From: an uncultured Moraxella sp.
Lineage (GTDB): Bacteria; Pseudomonadota; Gammaproteobacteria; Pseudomonadales; Moraxellaceae
Length of the DNA stretch: 64,000 nucleotides
Direction: 5' to 3'
Assembly (NCBI GenBank): GCA_943908425.1
Contig: CALTTC010000009.1
Coordinates: forward strand, 7,695-71,694
This document shows, one piece after another, positions 7,613-15,270 of the stretch. The position numbers and the translations under genes were made by a program. The notes under the pieces are model-generated. The model saw nothing but the letters and a program-made list of their open reading frames with translations. It had not been told where the DNA came from and searched no databases. The number at the start of each line of letters is the position of its first letter. Position 1 is the first letter of the stretch.

Positions 7613-8800
7613 ATGGTAACAATTACACACCAAAGCAAAGCAGATGTAGCCCACGCCACAGGCTCATCTGATGCTTACTTGCAAGCTATCAAACAAAAGA
7701 TAGCACAAGATAGGGCATTGGGTCGCTACTATGGTAAACACCCCCTAGATAGAACAGATGCCATTATCTTTGATACAGGACTTAAACAAGTTTTAGTACG
7801 CCGCCCAACCGATGATGAAAAGTGCATTATTGATTGGATCAACGTAACCGTTAAAACAGATGACTTAGCACGCTTTTTTAAGATAGACACTAAGCACGAA
7901 AAACAAAGACAAGAACAAATTGTAAATGCACTGAGCAAAAAGCTTTTGTTTGTTCTAGGCTTTGGGCTAGATGGTGAAAACAGCTCGGGTCGTAACTTTT
8001 ATGATAGAAGCTTTAATTTAGAGTTCAACACTGGCTTTATTGCTATTGGCGGACAACGCGATACGGTGATGATAAGCATTAATGGGCAAGGCTGTAACTA
8101 CGCAAGCTTTGATTTTGAAACAAGACTTTATGACTTTCTTACAAAGCTTAAGAGCGCAACGATTACGCGTATTGATTTGGCGCACGATATGTTAACACCT
8201 TTATTTAACATTGATTTGTTTGACCAAATCCACAGTAAAGGCGGATTTAACAAAGGCGGACGTAACCCCGATATTGAATACCGTGGCAACTGGAAAAACC
8301 CAAATTATAAAGGCAGAACTCTTTACATTGGTAGCCGTCAATCAAGTAAATATTGCCGTATCTATGAAAAAGGCAAAGCCCTTGGCGATCCTGATAGCCC
8401 TTGGCTTAGAATTGAGGTGGAATACAAATCTAATGATATTGTCATACCGCTTAACATTTTGTTAAACCCCACAGACTACTTTATTGCTACTTACCCTTGC
8501 TTTTATATCATTGAAGAATCACAACAAGAGCGCCGTTTTGATGTCAGAGACAAAGAAGAGCTAATTAGCTTTGATGCGGCAATAGAGCTTGTTAAAAAAC
8601 AATATGGGCGTTACTTACACTTGTTTCGTCAGTGTTTTGACAATGACAAACAGATGCTAGACGTATTAACCGACATTGGCAACAAATCACTGCCTAAACG
8701 CCTTGATTACTTAACCATACCCAAAGAGTTAAACCAAAAACCCGATGTTGCCAAAATCATTGAACAAATGAAAAAAGCAAGACAACTAGCCACAGCATAG
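7613..8800 (+). CDS. Phage replication initiation protein (RstA / Rep_trans type)
   Basis: 395 aa. Expected to nick the phage plus origin and start rolling-circle replication. Family signs: RIDLAHDM (residues 186-193) and CRIYEKGKALGDPDSPWLR (248-266), the typical RstA/filamentous Rep stretch with the candidate active Tyr251, followed by IEVEYK. Start at 7613 after AAGGCAGG. Directly downstream of the candidate origin and 8 bases before the gV-like gene, so one replication operon. Confidence 0.88.
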   Translation: MVTITHQSKADVAHATGSSDAYLQAIKQKIAQDRALGRYYGKHPLDRTDAIIFDTGLKQVLVRRPTDDEKCIIDWINVTVKTDDLARFFKIDTKHEKQRQEQIVNALSKKLLFVLGFGLDGENSSGRNFYDRSFNLEFNTGFIAIGGQRDTVMISINGQGCNYASFDFETRLYDFLTKLKSATITRIDLAHDMLTPLFNIDLFDQIHSKGGFNKGGRNPDIEYRGNWKNPNYKGRTLYIGSRQSSKYCRIYEKGKALGDPDSPWLRIEVEYKSNDIVIPLNILLNPTDYFIATYPCFYIIEESQQERRFDVRDKEELISFDAAIELVKKQYGRYLHLFRQCFDNDKQMLDVLTDIGNKSLPKRLDYLTIPKELNQKPDVAKIIEQMKKARQLATA

Positions 8801-8808
8801 GAGACAAA

Positions 8809-9189
8809 ATGGCTGATTCAATCAACATTAACGGCGTAACTTATGATGCCGATGAAATGTACACAAGAACGCTTACAATCCATGGCGTACAGCCAACCGA
8901 TTTTGAAGATTATCGTTATTTAAATGTGTTGGTGCTACATAAAAACCGTGCAACTGGTGCAAAAGGTCAAGCGCAAGCGGAATATCGCTATAATGAATTA
9001 TCCGATTTAGATAAGTTTCACAAACACAGCTACCCTTACTCACTTGATGTAACCATGATCACAGCAAGCGACAAAAAGGGCAGACAAGTACAAGTCATCG
9101 TTAAAGCCGACTTTGACAATGTAACAGAGCTTGAACTCACCCCCAAAAAAGCTAAAACAGCCCAAACAACACAGCGACCAACACAATAA
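8809..9189 (+). CDS. Putative phage ssDNA-binding protein (gV / RstB position)
   Basis: 126 aa, soluble, GGAGA Shine-Dalgarno 6 bases before the ATG. It begins MADSININGVTYDADEMYTR; the C-terminal tail is rich in Thr, Gln and Lys. Function is inferred from position (right after Rep, before coat genes), where filamentous phages encode the ssDNA-binding protein; the sequence alone does not prove it. The stop overlaps the next start by one base. Confidence 0.65.
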   Translation: MADSININGVTYDADEMYTRTLTIHGVQPTDFEDYRYLNVLVLHKNRATGAKGQAQAEYRYNELSDLDKFHKHSYPYSLDVTMITASDKKGRQVQVIVKADFDNVTELELTPKKAKTAQTTQRPTQ

Positions 9190-9386
9190 TGAATACTAAA
9201 CAATTTGTTTGTACAGAGCTTAAAAACTCCGTATGCACAAACTGGACACAGCTGCAAACAAGCCCAAGCACTGTGCTACCAGAACTCACCAAGCAGGAAG
9301 CAAACGAGATTACCGCCGCAGTACTTGGCATAATCGTGTTAGTTTTTGGTTGGGCATTAATCATAAGAATGGTAAATAAGTTATGA
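9189..9386 (+). CDS. Small prophage membrane protein
   Basis: 65 aa. A polar N-terminal half with two Cys (CTELKNSVCTNW), then a single membrane span (AAVLGIIVLVFGWALII) and a short basic end. The last helix resembles that of the major coat protein encoded next (ILGIVVTLFGWRMI), so it may be a paralogous coat or assembly protein without signal peptide. Translationally coupled at both ends (TAATG before, ATGA after). Confidence 0.7.
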   Translation: MNTKQFVCTELKNSVCTNWTQLQTSPSTVLPELTKQEANEITAAVLGIIVLVFGWALIIRMVNKL

Positions 9387-9616
9387 ACAAGCTACAAAAG
9401 TTCAAAGATACGTTTAACAACGGCTACTACAAAGCAGGTGCTGTAGCAACCGTTGCTATCTTATCTTCTACAAACGCCAACGCGGCAATCAACGTCACAG
9501 AAGTTGTTAGCGAAATCGGCAATCTTGACGACCCGATCAACAAAATCGGTGCTGCAATCTTGGGCATTGTCGTAACCCTGTTCGGCTGGCGTATGATTCG
9601 CAACGCGATTCGCTAA
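9383..9616 (+). CDS. Major coat protein precursor (pVIII-like)
   Basis: 77 aa. Signal peptide to about residue 34 (cleavage after NANA), leaving a 43-residue mature chain: acidic amphipathic N-terminal part (VTEVVSEIGNLDD), a hydrophobic helix (IGAAILGIVVTLFGW) and a basic C terminus (RMIRNAIR) that contacts DNA. This is the classic filamentous phage coat architecture. ATGA overlap with the previous gene; a 10-bp hairpin follows at 9647-9673. Confidence 0.88.
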   Translation: MNKLQKFKDTFNNGYYKAGAVATVAILSSTNANAAINVTEVVSEIGNLDDPINKIGAAILGIVVTLFGWRMIRNAIR

Positions 9617-9646
9617 CCAAGCAAAGCAAGTAAAAAAAGCAAAACT

Positions 9647-9673
9647 GGGTTTACTGTTTTTAGCAGTAAACTC
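9647..9673 (+). terminator. Hairpin behind the major coat gene
   Basis: GGGTTTACTG pairs with CAGTAAACTC (one wobble), 7-base loop, without a T-run afterwards. It may stabilise the coat mRNA or attenuate read-through, as after gVIII in other filamentous phages. Confidence 0.5.
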
Positions 9674-9727
9674 ACACCCAAAAGCAAAAAAGTAGCTAAG
9701 CACGATAATTTACAAGAGCAATAAATT

Positions 9728-9799
9728 ATGATTCTTAACTATTTACCCAACATTTTAGTGATATTTGCAATCATTGTGCTTTGCTGGGCGGCGCTTTAA
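9728..9799 (+). CDS. 23-residue hydrophobic peptide (pVII/pIX-like candidate)
   Basis: Starts MILNYLPNILVIFAIIVLCW and ends AAL. It is essentially one membrane helix. Its stop overlaps the ATG of the next gene (TAATG), implying translational coupling. Size, hydrophobicity and place between coat and adsorption genes fit the tiny pVII/pIX tip proteins of filamentous phages. The Shine-Dalgarno (AAGAG) is rather far, so confidence is moderate. Confidence 0.55.
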   Translation: MILNYLPNILVIFAIIVLCWAAL

Positions 9800-10089
9800 T
9801 GCCAGAAAAACAAAAACTGCTTGCCTTTTTAGTGCTTGTTATCGCAACCATCGTTGCCAACAATAGTTACAACAGCCACGCCCAAGGCAACTTAATGTAT
9901 AACTGCTTTTTGGCAATGTTTGCAAGTCTTGCGATTATCGTAACACTAGCAGTAACAAAGCTTGAGCCAGACGCGCAGCACAAACAAGACGCGCCACAGA
10001 AAGAACTTACAAAAACCCGCAAGACTTTTATCACCGTTTTTGGTATGATTTGGGCTTTTATTCTGTGGGTTTTTATTTATGTTCTCTAA
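9799..10089 (+). CDS. Prophage membrane protein, three predicted spans
   Basis: 96 aa from the ATG at 9799, chosen over an in-frame TTG at 9781 because it is coupled to the preceding peptide. Spans near residues 8-24, 34-53 and 78-96, with a charged Gln/Lys-rich loop before the last. No family recognised; it lies among the virion genes. Overlaps the next gene by 11 bases. Confidence 0.7.
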   Translation: MPEKQKLLAFLVLVIATIVANNSYNSHAQGNLMYNCFLAMFASLAIIVTLAVTKLEPDAQHKQDAPQKELTKTRKTFITVFGMIWAFILWVFIYVL

Positions 10090-10291
10090 GTTTGATGTTG
10101 TTTTTTTCGTTATTGCTTGTCTTATTTTTTATAGTCTTTTTACGAGTATAATGCGTAATTTAGCTAATCTTGAATCTTTGGTAAAAGATGAACATAAAGA
10201 AGAGGCTAAAGATTTTATATCCGATATAAGGTTTAATGTATTTGGCTTTGCTTTTGTTTTATGTATTAGTATTTTTGATAGTTTCTCCTAA
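10079..10291 (+). CDS. Prophage membrane protein, two predicted spans
   Basis: 70 aa. Hydrophobic segments near residues 7-25 and 50-66 flank an acidic loop (LESLVKDEHKEEAKDF). Starts inside the preceding gene. Its stop lies in the left arm of a hairpin at 10289-10310. Unknown family; probably a minor virion or assembly protein. Confidence 0.65.
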   Translation: MFSKFDVVFFVIACLIFYSLFTSIMRNLANLESLVKDEHKEEAKDFISDIRFNVFGFAFVLCISIFDSFS

Positions 10292-10313
10292 GCGCCAATT
10301 CAGGCGCTTATTT
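10289..10313 (+). terminator. Terminator or attenuator before the adsorption gene
   Basis: TAAGCGCC (10289-10296) and GGCGCTTA (10303-10310) around a 6-base loop, followed by TTT. The short T-run suggests partial termination between coat and adsorption genes. Confidence 0.6.
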
Positions 10314-10326
10314 GTAGGTGCCTTAT

Positions 10327-11607
10327 ATGCGTTTTGCCACTTTTATTGTTTGTTTTTACTTTCTGTTTGTTACTACTACTGCTTATGCCATTGGACCCCT
10401 ACTCCCTGTTATCGTCGGCACTAGAAATGTTCTTGTTGGTCGTACACTTATAAAGAATTCACCTAAGCTTATTAAAAACTCTCTCTTGGGTTGTTATGCC
10501 ATCAAAAAATGCCGCGACACCATCGAAGACATGCTAGACATTGATTTAGATGAGGATAAATATTCACAGTGTCAAATACGCTTTGAATCTGACGACGATT
10601 ACGTAACTCTTGATGAGTTTATTAAGCGTAAAAATGAGAAAGGACGCAATCCTAAGCCAGGTTACGATAAATTTGTTTTAACAGAAGATAGCAAACGTTC
10701 ATTACGCGCACAATCAAAAAATGCAATTCGTGACATGCTTCTTAATCCAAATCATTATAAAGAATGGATTTCTTATTCTCCTCTTGTATATGAAACTGAA
10801 TATACAAAATATGGTATTAAACACAGACATTTTGTCCCTACTATTTCTAAATGCTCTACTGTTATTATCAATAACGACAACCGCGAAGAAGTTATTAACA
10901 ACATTAATAATAGACTCACTCAAGACCAGCGTGAGCAGATTGTTAATAACTACTACAATGAAAATGAACAAGAATTTAACAATTACGTTAATAATTACTG
11001 TACAGACAATTCATGCAATCAAGTATCAGAGCATGTGGAAAACGAAATTAGAAATGGGCGCTTAGATGTCGACAACGTAACAACTGCTAAATGTCATACA
11101 GAAAACGGCGTTATCCTCTCTTGCGATAATGAACTTGAGCTTACCCCACCTCCTGAAAAAAAACCTAAAAAAAGCTGTAAACCAAGAAAAGCAAAAAAGC
11201 CGACAAACCCTGATCAACTAGACCTTGATTTTGATGATGAAGAATGCGAAGACGAAACAACACCAGACAAAGAATCTGATAAAGAACCGCCCATTGACTG
11301 TAATAGCAATAAAATGTTTAAAGAGTTTTGCGAGTTCATGGACTGGGTAGACGATGAAGCCGATAAACCAGGCGATGAAAAAGTAAACGTTAAAGACAAA
11401 AAAGCAGATGAGCCAGATGACGACAGAATAGACATAAGCCAAGTTTGCCCACCACCAGAGAACATTACCATAACAGTAATTGGGCATACAACAACAATCG
11501 TCTTTGACTATAAACCCTATTGCGATTTTGCCTTTAAAACACGCCCCTACTTTGTCTCTGCTGGCGGTCTTATTGCCATGTATATCCTAAGCAACAGAAG
11601 AACATAG
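10327..11607 (+). CDS. Adsorption protein (pIII-like, TspB-type)
   Basis: 426 aa from the ATG at 10327 (AGG 8-9 bases upstream; a GTG at 10318 is less likely). Signal peptide MRFATFIVCFYFLFVTTTAYA; an Asn-rich middle (residues about 165-220); a very acidic linker (about 280-365, many D/E); a Cys-rich C domain (FCEFMDWVDDEADKP ... CPPPENITITVIGH ... PYCDFAF), then a C-terminal membrane anchor and RR. That C domain is the hallmark of Neisseria TspB and related filamentous phage tip proteins that bind the host pilus or receptor. Confidence 0.82.
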   Translation: MRFATFIVCFYFLFVTTTAYAIGPLLPVIVGTRNVLVGRTLIKNSPKLIKNSLLGCYAIKKCRDTIEDMLDIDLDEDKYSQCQIRFESDDDYVTLDEFIKRKNEKGRNPKPGYDKFVLTEDSKRSLRAQSKNAIRDMLLNPNHYKEWISYSPLVYETEYTKYGIKHRHFVPTISKCSTVIINNDNREEVINNINNRLTQDQREQIVNNYYNENEQEFNNYVNNYCTDNSCNQVSEHVENEIRNGRLDVDNVTTAKCHTENGVILSCDNELELTPPPEKKPKKSCKPRKAKKPTNPDQLDLDFDDEECEDETTPDKESDKEPPIDCNSNKMFKEFCEFMDWVDDEADKPGDEKVNVKDKKADEPDDDRIDISQVCPPPENITITVIGHTTTIVFDYKPYCDFAFKTRPYFVSAGGLIAMYILSNRRT

Positions 11608-11682
11608 ACATAACTAGCGAATGGCGCGCGATGTGTGCGCAGTGCGACAGCGCGAGCACGCAAGCGCGCAAGGAGAACTAAC

Positions 11683-11967
11683 TTGGGCAATTTAATACTA
11701 CAAACAGGCAACTACTTGCTATCGAATGCAGTCAATAGAATGCTAACAGGCGCAGGTCTAACACTTGCAACAGCTAGTGTTTCAACGGTGGTTATTAACG
11801 GCTTAATTAACGACCTACAACAAAACTTACAAGGATTATCCGCTTTAGGGCTTGCTATTATTGACTTGTCGGGCACTGACGTTGCTATTAGCTTGATTGT
11901 GTCTGCAATCATGTCAAGAATCGCTATTCAAAATGCCCAAATCTTTTTAGCAAAGGCTGATACATGA
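11683..11967 (+). CDS. Minor coat protein, DUF2523-like (pVI position)
   Basis: 94 aa from a TTG at 11683, chosen because AAGGAG lies 7 bases upstream; an in-frame GTG at 11635 would give an odd Arg-rich leader from a GC-rich stretch. Hydrophobic, with helices near residues 17-40 and 62-85; the GLINDLQQNLQGLSALGL stretch fits DUF2523 membrane proteins found before zot genes. Ends in an ATGA overlap with the ATPase gene. Confidence 0.75.
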   Translation: MGNLILQTGNYLLSNAVNRMLTGAGLTLATASVSTVVINGLINDLQQNLQGLSALGLAIIDLSGTDVAISLIVSAIMSRIAIQNAQIFLAKADT

Positions 11968-13091
11968 TTACACTTATCACTGGTACGCCAGGGGCTGGTA
12001 AAACGTTATACGCTGTCACACGCTTAATTAAAGAGATTAACGAAAACCCCGATAGGGAAGTTTATGCCGATATTACAGGGCTTAAGATTGAGGGCGTGCA
12101 TCAATCGCCCGACGACTGGCGCGACACCCCAGAAGGTAGCCTAATCATCTATGACGAATGCCAATACAGAGAGATGTTTAAACGCGGGCGCGGTGCAAAT
12201 GCTCATAGCGCAGTACTTGACTTAACAACCCACAGGCACACCGGCAAGGATATTTGGCTTATCACCCAAACCCCTGCTTACTTACATAAAGACGTACTAG
12301 CCGTTGTTGGTGAACATTATCATTTAGACCGCCCGATGGGTGCTAAGCTTGCTAATCTTTACAGATACAGACAAGCCGAAGAAAAGCCCGGCGGCTCAAG
12401 CGTTAAACAACGTGCTGAAAGTCGCACCATGTTTAAATACAATAAAGAAGTCTTTGATTATTATGATTCTGTTGATGTTACAGACGAAAACGCCAACCAC
12501 AAGGGCTTAAAAATCCCCATTTGGAAAATCTTACCGCTTATTGCTGGCATTGCTTTTTTACTTTATGCTTTTTACGGCATTGTCTTTGGTGGTGGCGTTA
12601 AACCTAACAGCACGAAAGAAAAAGACAAGCAAACAGCAGAACAAGTAGCAAATGCATCCCAAGACACACCCCTATTGCCAGGGGTTGCAATACAATCAAA
12701 AGGACAGACAGAACAACAAACACCAGAGCAAGCACAGGCACAAAACACAACACAAACAGAGAGCAGGCGCATTTATCTATATGATAACGAGCTACCGAAA
12801 GACTATGTTATAAGGCGTACAGACCCCTATTTACAAGTAAGGGGCGTTGCCATGATGGGCAACAAATGCCAAGCCTACAATGCGATGGGCGATATGATGA
12901 ATTTAACGCAAGATGAATGCAAAAGCTATGTCGGCACAGGGCGAGTCTATAAAACAGATTACGGCACAGCGACACCAACAGCACAGACAACGCAACAAGA
13001 AACAGCCAAGCCACAAGCTTTTTTATTACAAGACAATGAACAAGGGCAAGACAGCGAACCGCCCCAAGAGCAACCGAATCACACAACATAG
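11964..13091 (+). CDS. Zot-like phage assembly ATPase (pI)
   Basis: 375 aa inner-membrane assembly motor that drives extrusion of filamentous phage. Walker A GTPGAGKT (residues 7-14), Walker B SLIIYDEC (59-66), then the Zot core with TQTP (101-104). Membrane span about 187-208 (KILPLIAGIAFLLYAFYGIV); a periplasmic C-terminal half rich in Gln/Thr with a YVGTGRVY segment. Start overlaps the pVI-like stop. No secretin gene follows. Confidence 0.9.
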   Translation: MITLITGTPGAGKTLYAVTRLIKEINENPDREVYADITGLKIEGVHQSPDDWRDTPEGSLIIYDECQYREMFKRGRGANAHSAVLDLTTHRHTGKDIWLITQTPAYLHKDVLAVVGEHYHLDRPMGAKLANLYRYRQAEEKPGGSSVKQRAESRTMFKYNKEVFDYYDSVDVTDENANHKGLKIPIWKILPLIAGIAFLLYAFYGIVFGGGVKPNSTKEKDKQTAEQVANASQDTPLLPGVAIQSKGQTEQQTPEQAQAQNTTQTESRRIYLYDNELPKDYVIRRTDPYLQVRGVAMMGNKCQAYNAMGDMMNLTQDECKSYVGTGRVYKTDYGTATPTAQTTQQETAKPQAFLLQDNEQGQDSEPPQEQPNHTT

Positions 13092-13103
13092 CTTATCTTT
13101 TTG

Positions 13104-13121
13104 CCGTGCAATGTCGCACGG
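13104..13121 (+). other. Hairpin upstream of the integrase
   Basis: CCGTGC and GCACGG with a 6-base loop, 17 bases before the integrase ATG, no T-run. May affect integrase translation. Confidence 0.4.
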
Positions 13122-13137
13122 TAATTAAGGTAAAAAA

Positions 13138-13965
13138 ATGAACTTTTTATTTATTTTAGATTTTTATTTGCAAAATGGCTTATATCAATCTAAGCATGAG
13201 TATCCAGAGAAGTTTAACAATCTGTTATTCTTTGCTGGACTTAACCAAATCAACATAGAGCACATACACGCTTATTGCGACAAACGCAAAAACGATGGCG
13301 TAAAAAATGCTACTATCAATCGTGAGCTTACTATTGCACGGTCTGCCATTAACTACTATAATAAGCACCACGACGCCAACGTTAAAAATCCCTTTAACGG
13401 CTTTAAACTCTTTGAAGAAGATTTTATTCCAACGTATCTAACCAAAGCGGACTGCCAAAGACTGATTCAAGCTTGCAAGCGTTACGGCAACGAAGTATTT
13501 ACCGCCTACATTGCCCTACTTATCTACACAGGCTGTCGCGCTGGTGAACTGATTACGCTACAATGGGAAAATGTTTTTTTAGATGATGGCTATTTAATCA
13601 TTAGAAACAGCTTAAGCAAAAACAAAAAGACTGTGTATAAGCCGTTAAATAGTCAAGCAGTACAGATTCTGCAAGCGCTAAAGGATAGTAAATTAAGTAG
13701 TGAATGGGTGTTTGTGAACGTGAACACAGCCACGCATTATAAAAACTTTAGAAAGCCTTGGGCTAATGTATTGCAAATGTCAAACCTAAACATACGTTTG
13801 CATGACTTAAGACACACATTTGCAAGCCTTTTAGTGCAACAAGGTGTACCAATTTATCACGTGAGCCAATTACTTGGGCATAGTGATACAAGAATTACCC
13901 AAAGATACGCCCATCTTGGAAAAAATAACCTAAGTGATGTTGTAGCTTTGTTAAATATTGAGTAA
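13138..13965 (+). CDS. Tyrosine recombinase (phage integrase)
   Basis: 275 aa. Catalytic set complete: Arg134 in TGCRAGEL, Lys near 161, His222-x-x-Arg225 (HDLRHTFAS), His248 (LLGHSD) and the nucleophile Tyr257 (TQRYAHL). The N-terminal core-binding domain spans about residues 1-95. Shine-Dalgarno AAGG 7 bases before the ATG. It ends 6 bases before the attR core, the usual place for an integrase using the 3' end of a tRNA. Confidence 0.95.
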   Translation: MNFLFILDFYLQNGLYQSKHEYPEKFNNLLFFAGLNQINIEHIHAYCDKRKNDGVKNATINRELTIARSAINYYNKHHDANVKNPFNGFKLFEEDFIPTYLTKADCQRLIQACKRYGNEVFTAYIALLIYTGCRAGELITLQWENVFLDDGYLIIRNSLSKNKKTVYKPLNSQAVQILQALKDSKLSSEWVFVNVNTATHYKNFRKPWANVLQMSNLNIRLHDLRHTFASLLVQQGVPIYHVSQLLGHSDTRITQRYAHLGKNNLSDVVALLNIE

Positions 13966-13971
13966 AGAACC

Positions 13972-14022
13972 CCGCCCTTTCACGGCGGCAACAGGGGTTC
14001 GAATCCCCTACGGAGTACCATT
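13972..14022 (+). repeat. attR core of the prophage (51-bp direct repeat)
   Basis: Identical to 5590-5640. Only the 3' half of tRNA-Glu is present, so this is the displaced end of the original host gene. Confidence 0.93.
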
Positions 14023-14034
14023 ATATGGGGAAAG

Positions 14035-14064
14035 CACTCAAAATTACGGTTTTGGGTGTTTTTT
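14035..14064 (+). terminator. Original host terminator of tRNA-Glu
   Basis: CACTCAAAA pairs with TTTTGGGTG (one wobble), 6-base loop, then TTTTTT. It lies 13 bases beyond the attR core, now separated from the tRNA by the prophage. Confidence 0.75.
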
Positions 14065-14320
14065 ATTGGTTAGATTTTATATTGTTTGATTGTGTGTATT
14101 GTTTGATTGTGGTATTAATTAAGCTTTTGCATTGACTGGGTTTGTTGGCTAAAATGAGTATTGACCAGTTTAAAGCATTTTGCGATAAAAGCGTTGGCGG
14201 ATTGTTGTTAGCCAACCCCTAACAAAAACCCACTTGAAACCATTAAACAAAAGTCTTTTTGTAAAATCAGCTACGACAATTTAATTGTTGATTATTAAGT
14301 GCTAATTGAGTGTTAATTTT

Positions 14321-14358
14321 TTAAGAACAATCAAGCGATTTAAGAACAATCAAGCGAT
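14321..14358 (+). repeat. 19-bp tandem duplication
   Basis: TTAAGAACAATCAAGCGAT occurs twice in direct contact. Confidence 0.85.
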
Positions 14359-14590
14359 TACCAATTTTGACCTGTTATTTTTGCCTTGTTGCCATTGCAG
14401 ATAGTAAATTGCAAAATAGTATCAATAGCAAAACATCAATCATTTATCATCGCCTTTTGTCCCCAAAGAGCCATCACTTAATTTGATCTAAACCCATTTA
14501 ATTGAACAATCCTTAAGCCAAAACATACTTAAAAACACACTTAACAAGCCCACTTAACTTAACCCCATTTAATTTACCCAAGAGCAGTCA

Positions 14591-15259
14591 ATGGCAAATT
14601 TTAATACCCACCTATCTGTGGCATTGGTTGCCAGCACCGCTGTTGCCACCCTTGGGCTGACCATGGGGCTGTACTCGCCGATGGTGATGATTATGCTGTC
14701 CTTTACAGGGGCGATTGGCGGTTTGTTGCCTGATATTGATTTGGACAATGCCAAAATCACTCGTATTGGCTTTAATTTTGCAAGCATCGTTATTGCAAGC
14801 TACGCCACGGCGATTTATGCCAGTTTTAATGCCTTGCCCTTGATGGATTTGCTTATTGGCTGGGGGGCTTTGGTACTGCTGTTGCGATTTGGCGTTTTTG
14901 CCTTATTTAGTCGGCTTACTCGGCATCGGGGTATGGTGCATTCAGTGCCTTATATGGCAGTGCTTGCCCTGCTTAGCGTGTATGGCTTTTATTATTTTGT
15001 GCCTACAGGGCGTTTGGCGTGGGCGTTTGGGGGATTTTTATTTTTTGGGGCAATAATTCATTTAGTGCTTGATGAAATTTATAGCGTGAATATTTTTGGG
15101 CTAAAACTTAAAAAATCCTTTGGCAGTGCCTTGAAATTTTTTGATAAAAAACAATTACCTAATTATGTGTTATTATATGGCTTATTGATTGGGCTGTGGC
15201 TTTTTGCCCCTGCCAAAGATGAGCTTGCCCAATTATTATTTACCATAAATCTGCGGTAG
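14591..15259 (+). CDS. YdjM-like inner-membrane metal-dependent hydrolase
   Basis: 222 aa with four or five membrane spans. Metal-ligand style motifs of the YdjM/LexA-regulated family: N-terminal FNTHLSVAL, GGLLPDIDLDNAKI (about 43-56), HRGMVHSVPY (about 115-124) and HLVLDEIYSVN (about 157-167). Physiological role is not established. It is 11 bases ahead of thrB, hence likely co-transcribed. Confidence 0.8.
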   Translation: MANFNTHLSVALVASTAVATLGLTMGLYSPMVMIMLSFTGAIGGLLPDIDLDNAKITRIGFNFASIVIASYATAIYASFNALPLMDLLIGWGALVLLLRFGVFALFSRLTRHRGMVHSVPYMAVLALLSVYGFYYFVPTGRLAWAFGGFLFFGAIIHLVLDEIYSVNIFGLKLKKSFGSALKFFDKKQLPNYVLLYGLLIGLWLFAPAKDELAQLLFTINLR

Positions 15260-15270
15260 TAAGGAATGCG

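Larger units (their letters stand above)
5590..14022 (+). mobile_element. Filamentous (inovirus-like) prophage integrated at tRNA-Glu
   Basis: About 8.4 kb between perfect 51-bp repeats. Gene order: repressor and a small ORF leftward; then rightward an unknown ORF, origin region, Rep, gV-like protein, small membrane protein, major coat protein, tiny membrane peptides, TspB-like adsorption protein, DUF2523-like minor coat protein, Zot-like ATPase, integrase. This is the modular order of filamentous phages (replication, structure, assembly). There is no secretin gene, so it probably uses a host one, as CTXphi does. A tyrosine integrase plus tRNA site recalls the Pf phages of Pseudomonas rather than the dif-integrating or transposase-carrying inoviruses. 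Confidence 0.92.
14023..14590. other. Intergenic region right of the prophage
   Basis: 568 bases. It holds the displaced tRNA-Glu terminator (14035-14064), a 9-bp inverted repeat GTTGGCTAA/TTAGCCAAC (14144-14152 and 14208-14216), and a 19-bp tandem duplication (14321-14339, 14340-14358). No convincing gene. Confidence 0.6.

Noticed and set aside
12808..13089. 93-codon minus-strand frame opposite the Zot gene
   Set aside because: Shadow of the Gln/Thr-rich 3' end of the ATPase gene.
14154..14219. 22-codon ORF right of attR
   Set aside because: No ribosome site, no recognisable content, spans a chance-like inverted repeat.
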